Origin: Anarhynchus alexandrinus
Lineage: Eukaryota; Chordata; Aves; Charadriiformes; Charadriidae
DNA: 64,000 bases
Assembly: GCA_008711295.1 (NCBI GenBank)
Contig: VUYV01000228.1
Coordinates: 1,089,348-1,153,347, forward strand
Reading direction: 5' to 3'
Of the stretch, positions 12,732-26,600 are shown piece by piece. Under the pieces are notes generated by a model. The model was not told the DNA's origin, searched no databases, and worked only from the letters and a program-made list of their open reading frames with translations. Both the position numbers and the translations under genes were made by a program. The stretch's first letter is position 1; the number at the start of each line of letters is the position of its first letter.

Positions 12732-15700
12732 TAAGAGAGCGATCCAGGAAGGTGCACCAGGGCCATTCCCTACTGCCTCTTTACGTAGAATCTTGCAACT
12801 TTTTACTCCCCATCCCCCCTGTGTGGCTAGACTTGCATCTTCATTGACATAGCCAATGTTTCTTGTCACATGACTTTCACCACATGGTGGGTGGATGTAC
12901 TTCCAGTCATGTGAAGGAGAAGCCATTAAGGCTTGTGGCTCTTCATCATAGTTAGTATATTCCTCATCTGGTCTCATGACACTCTGAAACATATACTTTC
13001 CAGCTGCTTAGAGAACAATCTGAAAAAAAAGATAAAAATGTGTTTTCCTTAACTCTTCAATTCTAGTATTGCTACTTCACTAAAGGTTTACAATACTGGG
13101 GTGGAGCAGAAGGTGGGGACAAAATATTTTTTCCCTTCTGGAGCTAGTGTCAAGGTGGTAGTGAATTTTATATAAATGCTTTTACACCAGTAAATGACTT
13201 GAGTTTGTCAAGTAAACCCTTACACCATTCACATCTAGTGCTAAAAGCTTATGCAGTACTTCTGCAGTACATTCTGGCAGCCAGAAGTCCTAGCCTAAAA
13301 CATTAGCTGGCTATTAATGTGTTGTGTTTGCGTCTGGATACCACCACAGAAAATCCTGCGTATCTTCAAAATCTGAAATATGTTGTTTCTATTACCTTGC
13401 TTCTGTAGTGTGTGGTTTTCAAATTTGGTTCATGGACTGTCTTTTCTGAGTAAGATTTTCATGGATTTTAGTTTCCTGTGTAAGGAAGTGTTTAGACTTC
13501 ATACACCACACTTTCTTCAATTCTGTATGACTCTAATTTTCAATTTAATAAGTGACTCATGAAGTTGGAACAACAGCAAAAAGAGAAGTTTTAGTTCACT
13601 TATTTAGTTGAAATTTGTATGTGCTGTTCACTTTAAGGGCAAAAGAAAAAAATTTCCATAAGATGTTGGATTTTAACACTTTGTTTAATGAAGGACTTTT
13701 GTTTTTCAGTTTAGCTTAACTTCTGCCTGCAACTCCTGAATTCTGATCATTGTGTTAATCCTGTAGAATAACTCTGAAGTAAGACAGGTGCAAAACTGTG
13801 CTCTTCTGTTACTCCATTTCAGATGCCCATTTGTACAAACACTCACATTTCATTACTGCTGTCTCTTTCACCAGCTGTGTTTGTATCTCACTGTCCTCCA
13901 CTTCCTTCATTGTTAAACTTCGGTCACAGCACTGGGCTGAAGCTGGATTGTGTGTCTGATTCTGCTTCTTACATAGGTGTTCAAAAATGGGTTTGCTTTT
14001 TTCCCTGAAACATTTTATTTGCATTTTGAATTAGACCACAGCTGATCCAGTTGAACCATATTAACGCAGAAGTCCACAGTGCAACTTTAGCTGTCACTTT
14101 TCACAGTAAAGTGGAACATGAGGAACAAAGTCGCTGAAGCTTTGTGCCAATGGAAACCATAAAACAGAAGAAAACTAGGAATCAAAGACTGACAGTAAGA
14201 AAATAGCTGTCATGGAAGCCAACTTTCATTACACCTGTGTGTATGAAGAGAATAGTAAACAAAAAGTAGGATGAGAAAGTGTGTTGGGAATATTGGTTGA
14301 TATCTCAATTGGACTCTTAAACTGGTTTGTCTTCCTTTGTGGGTAAGCCATCCTGCAGTGTAATGGGGAAGGAAAGCACAAGGCCCACAAAGAAATGATG
14401 CTAAGAAGCATACCTGCATGATGTTCAGTTACTGTAGTTTGAAATATTGAATGTGTACCCTGAGAGATCTTTCATTTTTGAGGTTTTATATTTAGACTTC
14501 TAACTAGCTATAGAATGTACTTTATAATGATATTTAAAGTATCTCTTAACAGATTGGGAAGTTCTGTTTTATAAGATTATTTTTTTCCCAAGAAGTACAG
14601 TCATATGCTGTAATCTTTTCCTTAAATTGGCTAAGCTTATATACAGTATGAAATATGGCATCCTGAAAAACCTGTATGTGCTTCCTGCCCTCTCACACAC
14701 ACTGTACTCTGCAATCATATTTTTGTTTTTATATGTGATTTTAAGCAGGAAAAAAATCTGCAATTTTGTAATTAAGGCAGAAAGCCTAAGAAGCCTAAGA
14801 GTGTAATTCTGCTTGTTACCACTGTGAATAATCACGTGTCCACAGAAAATGCCCTAAGCCCATATGGTGCGTAATGCTCAGGACAAAATGCTGTCTGCAG
14901 TGAGAATGCCAAGGCCAAATGTCCTGGGACTACTTGCACACTGTCGTCCTGTTTCCTGGGAGAGCCAGGCTGAGTGTTAATAGTCCTTGTCACAAATTGT
15001 TTAGTGCTTACTACCTGTCTTCTATACATCAGATATGTAGTTTGCAGTGCCTATCCATTCAGAAAAGTTACCGGACAATATGTATGTGTTATACAGTCAA
15101 ATTAGATCGCTACATGTATCAAATAATTAAGGAACCCTATTCTACAGCATGAAATTACTTCAGATACTTAGGTAGCTCAAAGGCGGAGAATATCTTATAT
15201 GAAGTCTACGAATCTGATTTTTACAGCAGGCTAAATGCAAAAGTGAACACTACTGGAGGAGATCCGTTTCCCTTCCCTACTAAATCTTGTTCTTGAATTC
15301 CAGGTGGAGCTTCTAACCATGACAATTGTCCGTTATCTTCAAAAGAAGGAAAAGGACAATATTCTCTCCTGTATTAATGATGTAGTATCAAGAAGGAAAG
15401 AGGAAGTAATGAACAGACTTTTGCTAATGGACCAATTTAACTTTCAGGTTCATCTTTGCCACAGAAAATCACTTCCACTCCGATGTCTCTTCTTTTTGGA
15501 GCAACAGTAGTTACACCACACTGAAGGACATAGAATGGATTGTATTTCTAGTTTTGGTTTTAACATTTTGTACAGCTTACTGGGTACTCCCTTAATAGGA
15601 AAAGCACTTTGAACTATGTCCCTTGAAGGAGGGATGTGCTCCAGTAAGCACTTATTCAGGACTTTGGCACCTAGATCCAAAATAGTCTTGAAAATCTTAC

Positions 15701-18700
15701 TAACATTCAGCTTTGTACATGCAGATTTCACAGATGTCTTGCCTTCCTTCTGTAGTTTCACAGACACCTAGTCAGTAGTTTACTCATGTCCAGAATTGTT
15801 GGAATTTTGTTGAGCCATTTGGATGCTACCCTGTGTCCAGGAGAGACTGATGTAGTTTCTTGGAATATGCTTCATTCAAATCATATTAGCCGCCTTACAG
15901 GACACCATTCTGCGATGTCATTTTCTTTTTAAAGTATAATGAGCAAAGTAATTTCTTGCTGTTCCTACTTCCTTAAGCATGAGCAATAGCTGCAGCATTT
16001 TTCAAGAATTTGATTTCTTCTTTTGACTGAGGCAATTCAGAAGAAGCACATCTTGTCTTTCTGTCTTTTTCTGTATTGAAATGTATATCAATCTTTAATC
16101 CTTCTAGTCTGTCTTGATTTCCAGTTATTAATCCTACCAGGAATGTTATCTGTTACTGAGTAAACTGGGGAGGAAGGGTAAGCAGGCCAATATTTCCATT
16201 ATTTCTGTTGCATAATAGACCTGTGCCTCTCTCTGGCTGGATTATGCATGACCAACCATTCTTTTGAGGCTGGTTTGTTAGACTTCATTCCAAATATTTG
16301 TCAACAATTATTCTGTCCGTCAACCTGGGTCAGCCAGCCTTAAGTATGACTCATGGTTTGAGCCTGAGCTGCATTTGCACATCCTGAGCACATTGACTCC
16401 TTGGTGCAGGAGTTTGAAGAACTGAAAGAGTGCCCTCAAGCTGTAGGTTCCTTAAATCCCTTTGACCAGCAGAAGAGGAACACTGCTTTTGAATTGACTC
16501 AGGCAGGAAAATAGTGGTGGGGAAGCTGCAGTGGCTTCACTGGGGTTTTTGTTTGTTTTTTAATTAATATTGAGTGAATTAAAAAATGAGGATGGTAATG
16601 CCAGCCTAGGCCCCTTTTTAAGAGTAGTCTTTTCAACTTGGTGCCAGTATTGTTGGGGAAGATGCTTTTACTGTGGTGAGGTAGAAATGTGAAATACCAT
16701 CTTTTAAAGAGGAATGCCTGGGTGATAGTTATTTGCTATAAGTGTGTATGAAAAGATGTTAATTTCCTTGTGCAGAAGAGGGAGTGGAGGCATGAAAGAG
16801 CCTTGTAATTAATTATTGAGGGGTGGGGGGGCCAAAGGAATTGTTTGGTGTGTGACACAGCAAGCCATATCTGTAGTTGAGTAGCACACGCTTCTCAAAA
16901 ATCTGGCGGGCTTTGCGTGGAAACTGGTGGGTACTTGGCCCTTCTGAAAATCTAGCTACCTAACTTTCCAATTCTGTTTTGAGATGCCTTTAACATAAGG
17001 CTGCTAACTTCAGATGCCACAAGAGACTGGGGTGCTGCTGTATTGAATGCTTTCTGCTTTTTAATGGACTGTGACTAAACAAGTAAATGAAAAGCCACAC
17101 TGTGACATGAATCTTTGTAGTCCCAGCTGGTTTTAAAGTGCAGATCCCCAGACTCGCTTGTACACATGTTATGACTTGATTTATCTGTTGTAGAGAAAAC
17201 AAATTTATGGAAGATCACTGAAATTTCTCATTGTTAACAGAGTTGCCATAGAAGAAAAACATGATTTACTGTCAAAATTTCATTATTTACCTTCAGATAA
17301 GCCAGTCTGGAAAAATATTTTGTCAACAAATGTTCTCATAAATACAATGGTTCCTTTGTTTCTGTACTATGTTTCTTCTGCTCTCCATCTGCCTCCTCAG
17401 TATCTCCTGCACTATCTTTGCCTCTGGATATTTAGATATGTTTCAGCAAAGCTTCTTAATGCAGTGGGTTATCAGTTGTGGTATCATTACAAGTGCTTTT
17501 ACTTCCCCTTTTTTCCAATTTTTATTTGTTTAAAAACAAACAAATCTCCCACCCAGTTATTTTATATTGTATGTAAACTTCAGACCTGTTTCATCAGTAT
17601 GGTTTCTTTTGCTCTGCTCTGCCTTGGTTTTCCTCTCCCTCTCTCCTTCCCCCAACAGAACACTATAACCTTTTCTGTTACCTTTCTGTCTCTTCCTGTT
17701 CCTTTCAGCTGCTTGTATCTCAAAATAGCCGTAGTGGTCGTTACTGCCGTGGTGATGCTGTTAGATGGGCCCAGAATTTGAAGGCTGCTGGATACTGTTA
17801 CATTATGAAGTCCTTTGTGGGGTGGCACAGGAGAAAACTGCCACTATTTCTGTTTTAAAAGCCTTCGGAAAAGTTGCTAGCTCTACAAAATCTGGCTGTA
17901 GTGCCATTTAAGGACGAGGGGCTTGGTATGCATTACCAATGTAGTAGTGGAGGCTTTTGGATGCTCTTTGTTAACCTAATATATTGCATTGCTGTGGCTA
18001 GTAACCTCTTGTAAATAAGCAGAAAAGTATGACTTTGCTATATGTCCCAAAACAAACTGTAACAAAAGCATGTGCTTGTTCCAGTCTTTAGAGACTGATA
18101 CACTTTCATTTCCATATATGTTTAACAAAGTCACGTAGCATTTATTTACCGGAAGCTTCTATGTAGCACTTCAGCTTTTGCTAATTTGCTAGTTCAAGCT
18201 GAACTCAAGTGTGGAAGTGGTTTTTTGTTTGTTTCTCTGCTTTTTTTCAGATAGCTGAGAATCCATTAGAAGGAAGATACAGTCACATATAACCAGAAAG
18301 AACAGCTTGTTTTGCAGAAACTAATTACATTCTGAGGACATGTTCAATGACACAGTTATTAATAACAAGCAGTTATGAAAAGAAGAAACATCCATCACTT
18401 CACAAATGAAGAGCAGTAACTTCTCAGAAAAGCTTCTGAAAGTCTTTGCAGTATTTCATTGTCCTGCTATTAGTATTTGTACATTTTAGAAAGTACTTAA
18501 TTTTTGAGATATTGCATTTTCAATATTACACTAAATGGGATATTCATCAAGAAGCGGAACAAAGTCTTTTAGACTATTGTTTTCAGAACTTCTGCAAAAA
18601 TCCCAAACACTTTCCCCATCAAAGTACCAGTGCAGAAATAATGAGTGAAATTTGATGACCAATAAGCACTGTTATTACTGATGTTACTAGAGCTGTCTAA

Positions 18701-20923
18701 ATTTTGCAACTGTGTGGGATATCAGTATATTTTAAAGCAAGTGAAATCAGCATTTGTTTTGAAGTCTCAGTCTCAAATTGAGGGTGATAGCTTTGTGCAC
18801 ATCTCACTAAAGCAATTGAGATAGCTATCTATAGATAAAAAAACAAGATACACACATTTCAAATGTTCAAAAATGGATGTACTAGTGACATAAAAAGTAG
18901 ATTCACTCTCTTTCAACGAATACCAGCATTATTCACTACACTCTTGAACCTGCAATTGTAGTTATTTCAGCACCACTGTGTGTTATTCTGCTGCTCCTCT
19001 GACTCTTACCCCTCTTTATTCTTCTAGCTACTTCTGGCTTGTTTCCTGCCTAATGTAAAATACATGTGTTGTTTTATTATTTTTTTTTTTCTTGGGCTCT
19101 AGCAAACATACACCTTTAACACGGAAACTGAAGTTCTCCCTACCAATTGTTCTGCCATCCCAATTGCAGAGCTATATGACAGGAGATGGAAACAGAGGTG
19201 TAAGATCAGGCTAGAAAAAAGAGCATGTGGAATCAAATATTAAAATATATAGTATTACAAGTAAGCATGGTACATGTACCTTTTTTTTGATCTTGTTGTA
19301 CTCCTACTTTAAGTATTTATGAGATATTTACAGGGAAGAAAGCCCACAATTGTAGGTTAAGGTATCACAAATTCTGGATTAGAAGAACACATAACTTTCT
19401 GTTGCACTACAAGTATCTGAGTCATGGTCGTCAAATAATACCGTTTGGATTCTTCAGGATCTCTTCATTTAAACTCCTGACTTTTCCTCCCGGTTATTAG
19501 GTGCTTTACACAGAACTGAGACAGTTAACTGTAAATGTGTTGCTTTTTTCAAAATGTGAAAAGGTCTTTAAAAGACATTCCCATGCAGAAATTAGGCTTG
19601 TTCATCTCTGCCTTGCTTTGTGCCCATTGAGAAATAATCTCATGGGGCTCAAAGACCTCAGCAGAAGTACCAAGAGGAAACATGTTAGGGAAGGTCTAGC
19701 CTGTTTTTCACAAGGTTACCAGGAAATAGACTAGACTGTCTGCGTATGTCCTGTGTCAACACAGAGTTAACATATCATACTTCTGTTTATGGTCCTTCCA
19801 GTGTTAGATCACAGGTGTTGGATCATGGGACAGGTAGCAGCCTTTTAGTTTCAGACTGTATCTGGAGGTTGTCATATGCAAACTCTTTGGTGGTGTGCTA
19901 AGTGGGTAACCTCGCCAGGACACTCTGGTAACCTTGTAGGCAGCAAATGCTGCAATTCCTATGGTCTTGTATGGAGACTTGGGTAAATCAGAGCTGGCAC
20001 AAATCCCAAGTTTCCTCCACTGTTGCTAAAGAGACAGACCTTCAGGCAGAGGGTTGCTGATCTGATAACATTAAGTGAAAAACTAGTCTGACCTTTAGTT
20101 AAGGCCTAGAAAAACTCTGATTTCCTTTGCACCTCTTGCTGTGTAATAGTCTGACACCCTATGCGAGAATACTTTTGCACCCTGTGTACTATCTGCATAT
20201 GCTAATTAATGTAAAACTAATGATCACTTTGGATTGCTTTCCATGAAATGAATCTTCTCAGTTTCCATTATAAACCACTTATTCGCACATAACCTCAAAA
20301 AACATGTTTTATGAATTTCTATGTATTAATACTCAGGGTTCTCATGGTGAGTTAATTTCTTTCTCTTCCCTATTCATTTTCTGCAGTTCAACAATGATAT
20401 TTTTTTTTTCCCTGAGCAAGAGGAGTCCAAAGTAAAAAAAACCGATTATTTTTGCCTGTTTTCTTTCTTCTGACACTAGAAATGCTAAACAACTACTTTA
20501 TAGGAAATTGCTGACAATACACTGGCATTTACAAGCAAGATGCTCCCAAAACCAGTCCAAGAGGCAATTAGTTTTTAATTATTTTGAATTAGTTTTTTTA
20601 AAACTTACTGATTTATTTTGCTAAATTTTCCAAATGAAAACACTGACCATATCCCTCTCCTCTTCACAAGTGGCACAACCATGTAAACGTGTTCATAGAA
20701 TTAATTCAGCTGGTAATGCCAATAAAGATTTAAAATAAGCTCTGGGAGGCTGTTCAGTGTAAATAAACAGTGCTTTGGACCACAGCATGGTGTGCAGATT
20801 TGGTGGTTGTGTCCTTTTATGTTTTGTGTCTTCAATCTGTATGTCCCAGAGAAGGCCAGGACTTAAACACAACTTTCTCTGAAAGATTAGAGATATTAGG
20901 AGACTGTTCTTACTGGTTTGTTG

Positions 20924-20950
20924 TTTTTTTTTTTAAAAAAAAAAAAAAAA
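20924..20950. repeat. T11 A16 homopolymer junction
   Basis: Eleven T followed directly by sixteen A, a self-complementary low-complexity block. It could be the remnant of two A-rich tails or simple slippage. Confidence 0.85.
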
Positions 20951-23639
20951 CCCACCAAAAAACCAGAAACAAATCTCATCTCACTAGTTCTTAAGTCAAA
21001 TTGCAGTGTAAACTTCCCATCAAGTTGTGAATAAAGATGACTGGATCATAAATGAGTAGCTTCTGAAGACCATCCCTGGAGGGGAGCAACTGGTAGTGGT
21101 GGCAGGCAGCTTCTACAGCCCTTCCTGTGTGAATGGTCACGACAGAGCAGAGCAATGAGGGGTGCCTGCCCACTTTCTGGTGGGGGAAGAAGGTGGAATG
21201 CTCTATTCTGGTGGTGCTGTGCCTGCTTGGAGGAGTATATAATGAAACCCTTTGTGGCCCCCTTCAAGGACATGCGCTTTGACAGGAATGGGCAGCTGCA
21301 ACCCTAGCAACAAGGGCCTGGAGAAAAGAATGAGGGCAGCTTCCCAAAGGAGGATGGCCACATTTGAAGATGAGCAAATTAAACCAGTAGCATAGTATTT
21401 AGAAGAACCCGTGTGCCTGTTATTCTTCCTAGGCATTTTTTTCTTTCTTTAATTTTAACCCTTAGATTGAATTCTGTCTGTATGTTTTTTACTACATAGA
21501 TACATCAGTGACTTCAGACTTGCCGTTGTCTTTGTTACTTTTACTTGTATCTCGGTTTGGGCTTTATGACTTTCTCTTATTCAACATAATACTGTAAGTT
21601 CATTCTCCTAACAAGTAGTAAAAATCCTTGATATTTTTTTTTTTTGTGTGATTTTTAGAGTCTTGACTTCATAGTGTATTTCCTGGAGAATTCACAGTGC
21701 TGTTTGATACAGCTCACTATTCATTGTTACCAGTTAAAAAGCATGAAGGAACTCAGTTCAGTCTGATTTTTGTAGTATAGATGCACAAAATCCTTAAAGA
21801 AGCAGTGGTTTGAGAAACTAATTTATTATAAAAAATAGATATGTATATATATTCATGGGACTATTTGAAAGATTTGCATTGGTGCTTCTAAAGTGGTTAT
21901 GCTTATTGTGACAGATGTTTTCGAGGGAAATTCATGTTAAATATTTCATTTGTAAGATGTAGCACTCCAGTCTGTTTGCATGGGAAGTCCTGTGAATGAA
22001 TTGGGATAACACTACTGATGTGAATACAATAGGCTTCATTAATTACCCAGCTGTGGATAGTGATTCACCAGCCACGGTTCTGGCTGCATGTCTGGGAGAG
22101 AGGGGGCGTTTGTTTGAGGGAGAGATTGAATAATGAATACCTTAAACCAAATGATCTGTGGCTGAGTGGCAAACAAAGAGGGCTCTGGGGAAGTGACTGA
22201 TTATCCTGCGTGAAGGGATTGCAGCCATATCTGGCCTTCATGTTGAACCTCACACATAAGCCATTGCCCCCCCCTTTTTTGGGGAGAAAAAGGGGAAATC
22301 AAATCCACTCAGGAAGAAAGTGCACCTTGCCAGCGAAGGCTCTGTTGCTGCATCATGCTCATCTAGTTACTGTAATGAAGAATGGTGAAGTGAAATGTTT
22401 GACTATTTTACTTCTGTTTTCCAGTGTTTTGACAAATGCAGTAGCCATGTTTTAGCAAGATAGGTACAGATCTTTCTTTAGTTTTGTTTTCTCTTCCACT
22501 TTCTTACCTCCTATATGCAGTCTCTAACATCTCTGCTACAAGCTGATTGTAAGTCAGAGCCCAGAGCAAACGGAGAAGCAGATGTGATGATTCCTGGATG
22601 TTCTCTGATCAGGCCAACATACTGATGTGGGGCAACCTCAAGTCAGGAGCATGCTCCTTTCTGCTGACTCTGCACAGGCACTAATGTCCTGCGCAGGAGC
22701 TGGGTAGAAAGTTAGAACATAGTCTTAAACTGTCCGAGCAAGATTTACTGGGGCTTGATTGTAGATGGGATGAGTTACTCATTTCTTGGCTTTCCTTTTT
22801 TTTCTTTTGCCTTTTCCGTACTTGTTCTGTATTCATCCTGAGCAATGAAAGAGGACTGAAGGTGAAAGCTAGGAAGAACATGTTCCCTCACTAGGTGTAT
22901 TTGTTGACTTGTAAAGTGTAAAGCGAAAGGTATGGTACCTGTAAAATATTTGGAGGAGCCTTGAGCCTCAAATTGTAGAATTCTCTATTTTTGTGAGGGG
23001 TAGGAAAAATGAGGGAAATATTTTGGGCTGGGAAAGGATCTGAGGCTGTACTTAAATGTTAGATTTAACAACTGTATCTTGCGCTCTTTGCAGAAGTTGC
23101 TAGTGAAAGCAGTTACAAATTTAAAGAGCTTGACAGCCCCTTTAACAGCCCTTTCCTTTATTTGAAAAAGAGTAATCATAATGGAAAAACATGTTAAAGG
23201 GCAACTGTAACTTTTATCTAAATGCATACTTCTACACCTTAACCTTAATTTTCAGGTCAAAACTGTTATCCCAGGCAAAGGAATTGGTGTGTGGGTTTGG
23301 GGTTTTTTTTTGTTTCCAAATATACACAGGATATCTTTGTCATCAGATTCAAGGAATATGTACCCCCACCCCACCCACCCACAGAAAAGAAAAGTATCTG
23401 GCATTGGAGGAGAGAGGATCTCATTCAAAATAGGGAAACTTTGTGTGGTAAACTGAATTGTCACCTTACAACTGTTTGACAATTTAGTCAAAGTAGTTGC
23501 TGCTTGCTTTTCATTTGATGTGATTTACTTCAGTCAGTTCTACATGCAGATTTGATTGTACCCTCCAGCAAAACCCTAGTGACTCATCTCCAGACCTTTT
23601 ACTGGAAAGGATTATACAAATGAAATATTATGATGTTAT

Positions 23640-23640
23640 N
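23640..23640. other. Undetermined base (N)
   Basis: A single N occurs in the assembly at this position, in otherwise unremarkable sequence. Confidence 0.99.
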
Positions 23641-26600
23641 TGAACAGAACTAAGAAAAATGTGAAGGAAGAAAAGAACTTTTTTTCCCCCCATGGAACAG
23701 AGAGCATTCTACTGAACTTTACAGCTGAAATTTTCAGTGATAATGGAGTTTGCCAGCAGTTCCGTAGTGTGCTTTTCCTCAAAGTTTGTAAAGGTCAGTA
23801 TGAAGATATTTACCAATTGTATATACTTCAAACCTTTACAATCTCTTCTTCAAAAGTGGTTGCAAAATCCTTAGGAGTTCAAGGTAACTGGGGAAAGGGG
23901 CAAAAGTCTCCACAGGACTAAAGAAAATAGAGCAATTTTTTTTATTTTGAGAGAAGATGCAATTTTACCTCTTTTGTAAAAGGCAGTGTGCTAGGTTGGG
24001 CTATTTTTTTCTTTCCAAAACTTGTCTGTTTAATTCCTCTTTCTTGGTAATTTGCCACAGCAGTTCTTGAGACAAAATGAAGGTGGTGTGCTGCTTAGTC
24101 CTTTGCATCTCCAAATTGCTGTGATCCTGGCATAGGACAAAGTTCCACTATGTTTAAATCACAGGCATTGTCTCATTTAAAGAGGAGCATGTACCAGTAT
24201 CCATAGGCTTTCCTGACCCTGGCAGTACCAGGAAAAGTAGTGGATTTGTATGTTAAGAAATTTTAATGGTCTTTAATGTTTCTCCATAACAACACTTGGA
24301 GCCAGGATGATCTTTCTGAATAGCTAATATATATTTACCTCGTGCTCTAGGGAACTAAGTATTTGCCAAGAGAAATAACTCTGATTAAATAAGTTTACCT
24401 GTCAAAAGAGTATAATAAGGCAACAGATGGTGGAGAACAGAGTAGGTGGTGTTGGCAAAGCATTTTTTTTTCAAGCTTAAAATTGGAAGCATCTGATGTT
24501 AAATCCATCATGAGGTAAGCCTTGTAATTCATTTCACTGTCAGTGGCTTGTTCTGCAGTCTTCATCAGCATAGTTTACAAAAGAGGTCTTGGAGGAACCT
24601 GACAGTCCTTCCTGATATGAAGAACTGCAATGGTTGCTGTTGCCATTTTCCTTATGGCTTTATCATGTGCGTTACAAAAAGACTGCCTGTTGACTGTCTG
24701 GAAAACTTCCGTAGTTGATCTTAAGTAAAGGAACTTGTACTTCCCTGTTTCAAGTGGGCAAATGGTTTTGATTAATGTGAGAAGCACTTGAGTCTTCATG
24801 CTTATATTTATAGAGTTACTTACTCTCCAGCAGCAGCATTCTTTTCATAGCTAGGAAGCACAAGTAGTATACTTTATACCTGTTATTCTGGACCTTTCAA
24901 GTTTATCAGCAGAAGTACTGTATGTCTAGTGATTGTTTTGGCATGAGAAATATCATGGTCAAAACACTGTTTATTTTTCAGGCTTCCATTAGGAGTTTTG
25001 CTTAGGTTAGAAGGTTGGAAAGAAGAGGGCAGTGTTTTGTGTGTGTGTTGTTTCCTTTCCTTACCTGTTCACAAGCAGGTAACTGACTAAAATAATGTAA
25101 GAGAGATTGCTTGGACACAGTATGCCTCTGATGCATACCACAATTGCTGATACTGTTTTCAAATGTGTTTTCTTGTAAATAATTTCATTTCTTCCCTTTC
25201 CCTTTCCACCCTCCCAAACAGATTCTTCAGAGCTAGGTCTTTGTACTTGAAAGCATTCATTCAGTGTGGATAAGCAAATACTGTCGGGTAACATGACAGT
25301 GGAATTGAAGTGCCCACGATGGGAAAAAGAATGTAATTTCACTGCTGTGTGACCCTCCACTGATAAGATTTTATTTCACACTACTAACATCTGCTGTAAG
25401 TAGAAACTATTTTGGCCATTACAAAATGCAATATTTGGTGAATTTTTTTGCCTCACCATATGTGTGCATGGAGGAGAGAAGTATAGATACTCTTGAGGAA
25501 AGGATGAGAAAGCAGGAGGTAGGTAGGGGCGATGTCTGAAGACCATGCTAGGCTAGTGTGGAGACCGGGACAACACAGGGCAGGGGCCTCCTCTTTCAAC
25601 ACAACTTCTGGGAATGTAAGTGTAAAAGGACCCTATAGCAAGAAGCATGTAGTTCAAATCACTCTGAAGGGCTGTTTTTCACCTTTGCTATATGGAAGAG
25701 GTGGACTCAGCAAAAAAGGGTTGCTCAGCTTGTTCTTTCTATTTTGTTTTCTAACTTTTGGCTCCTAGGGTTCGACATGCTTGCTTCTCAGTGAAGTACT
25801 GTGGGGAGAACAGAGGCAGCACAAAGAGGAAAAACACTAGTGGCTGAGTATCTGGCAGCTTGACGCACCTTGGGGGGTGATTTCTTTGTTTGAAATACTG
25901 ACAGAAAGATGAAGAGTTCACAAAACTCTAGCTAATACCAGTTTCAACCTTACCAACAGCATAATAGTACAAGTATCTTGGGGGAGGTGTTAAGGAGGAA
26001 GATGTTTACGAGTTTGGGGTTCACTTTTCCTAAATTCCTGCTTCCTCCATCACTCCAATGTCTTTATTCCTTTAAGATTTGAGCTGTATCAGGTACGTCA
26101 TCCTACAGAAGCTAGATACATAGACAAGACCGACAGAATATTTTTTTAAAAATTTAAAAAAAACCCAAACAAATAGAATACATGCATGGCAAAAATGTCA
26201 AGGTAGATTATGAAATAAGGAAAACTTCTACAAAGCCTTCATTAATTTATTTAAAAAGAAAACAATATATTGTATGCCTTTACTTGGAATGTCATAAATA
26301 ATGAAAACAATAGTAAAAGGCAAGTGATGTGTGATCTTCCCAAGCAACCTTTCAGATGCTTACTTGCACTGCTGCCTGTATCTTCCTCTTTGAAAAGTGA
26401 GGAGGTTGAGAAAATTTTGTTTGAGAAAGGGAGAAAAAAATAAAGGGGGAGGGATGATAAAGTTTTTTTTATAACTCTGAATTATATGGAAATGAAGGGG
26501 CATACTTTTAACACGCAGCTTGCTTTATCATCAAAATAACTTTCTAAGGGTACTAATGGATTTCCCATAATTCGTTTTCTTCAAGTGACATTTGAATGCC

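Noticed and set aside
17320..17781. 153-codon open frame on the plus strand
   Set aside because: The peptide is Phe/Leu/Ser/Pro-rich because the DNA is a pyrimidine-rich tract; no domain, no splice support.
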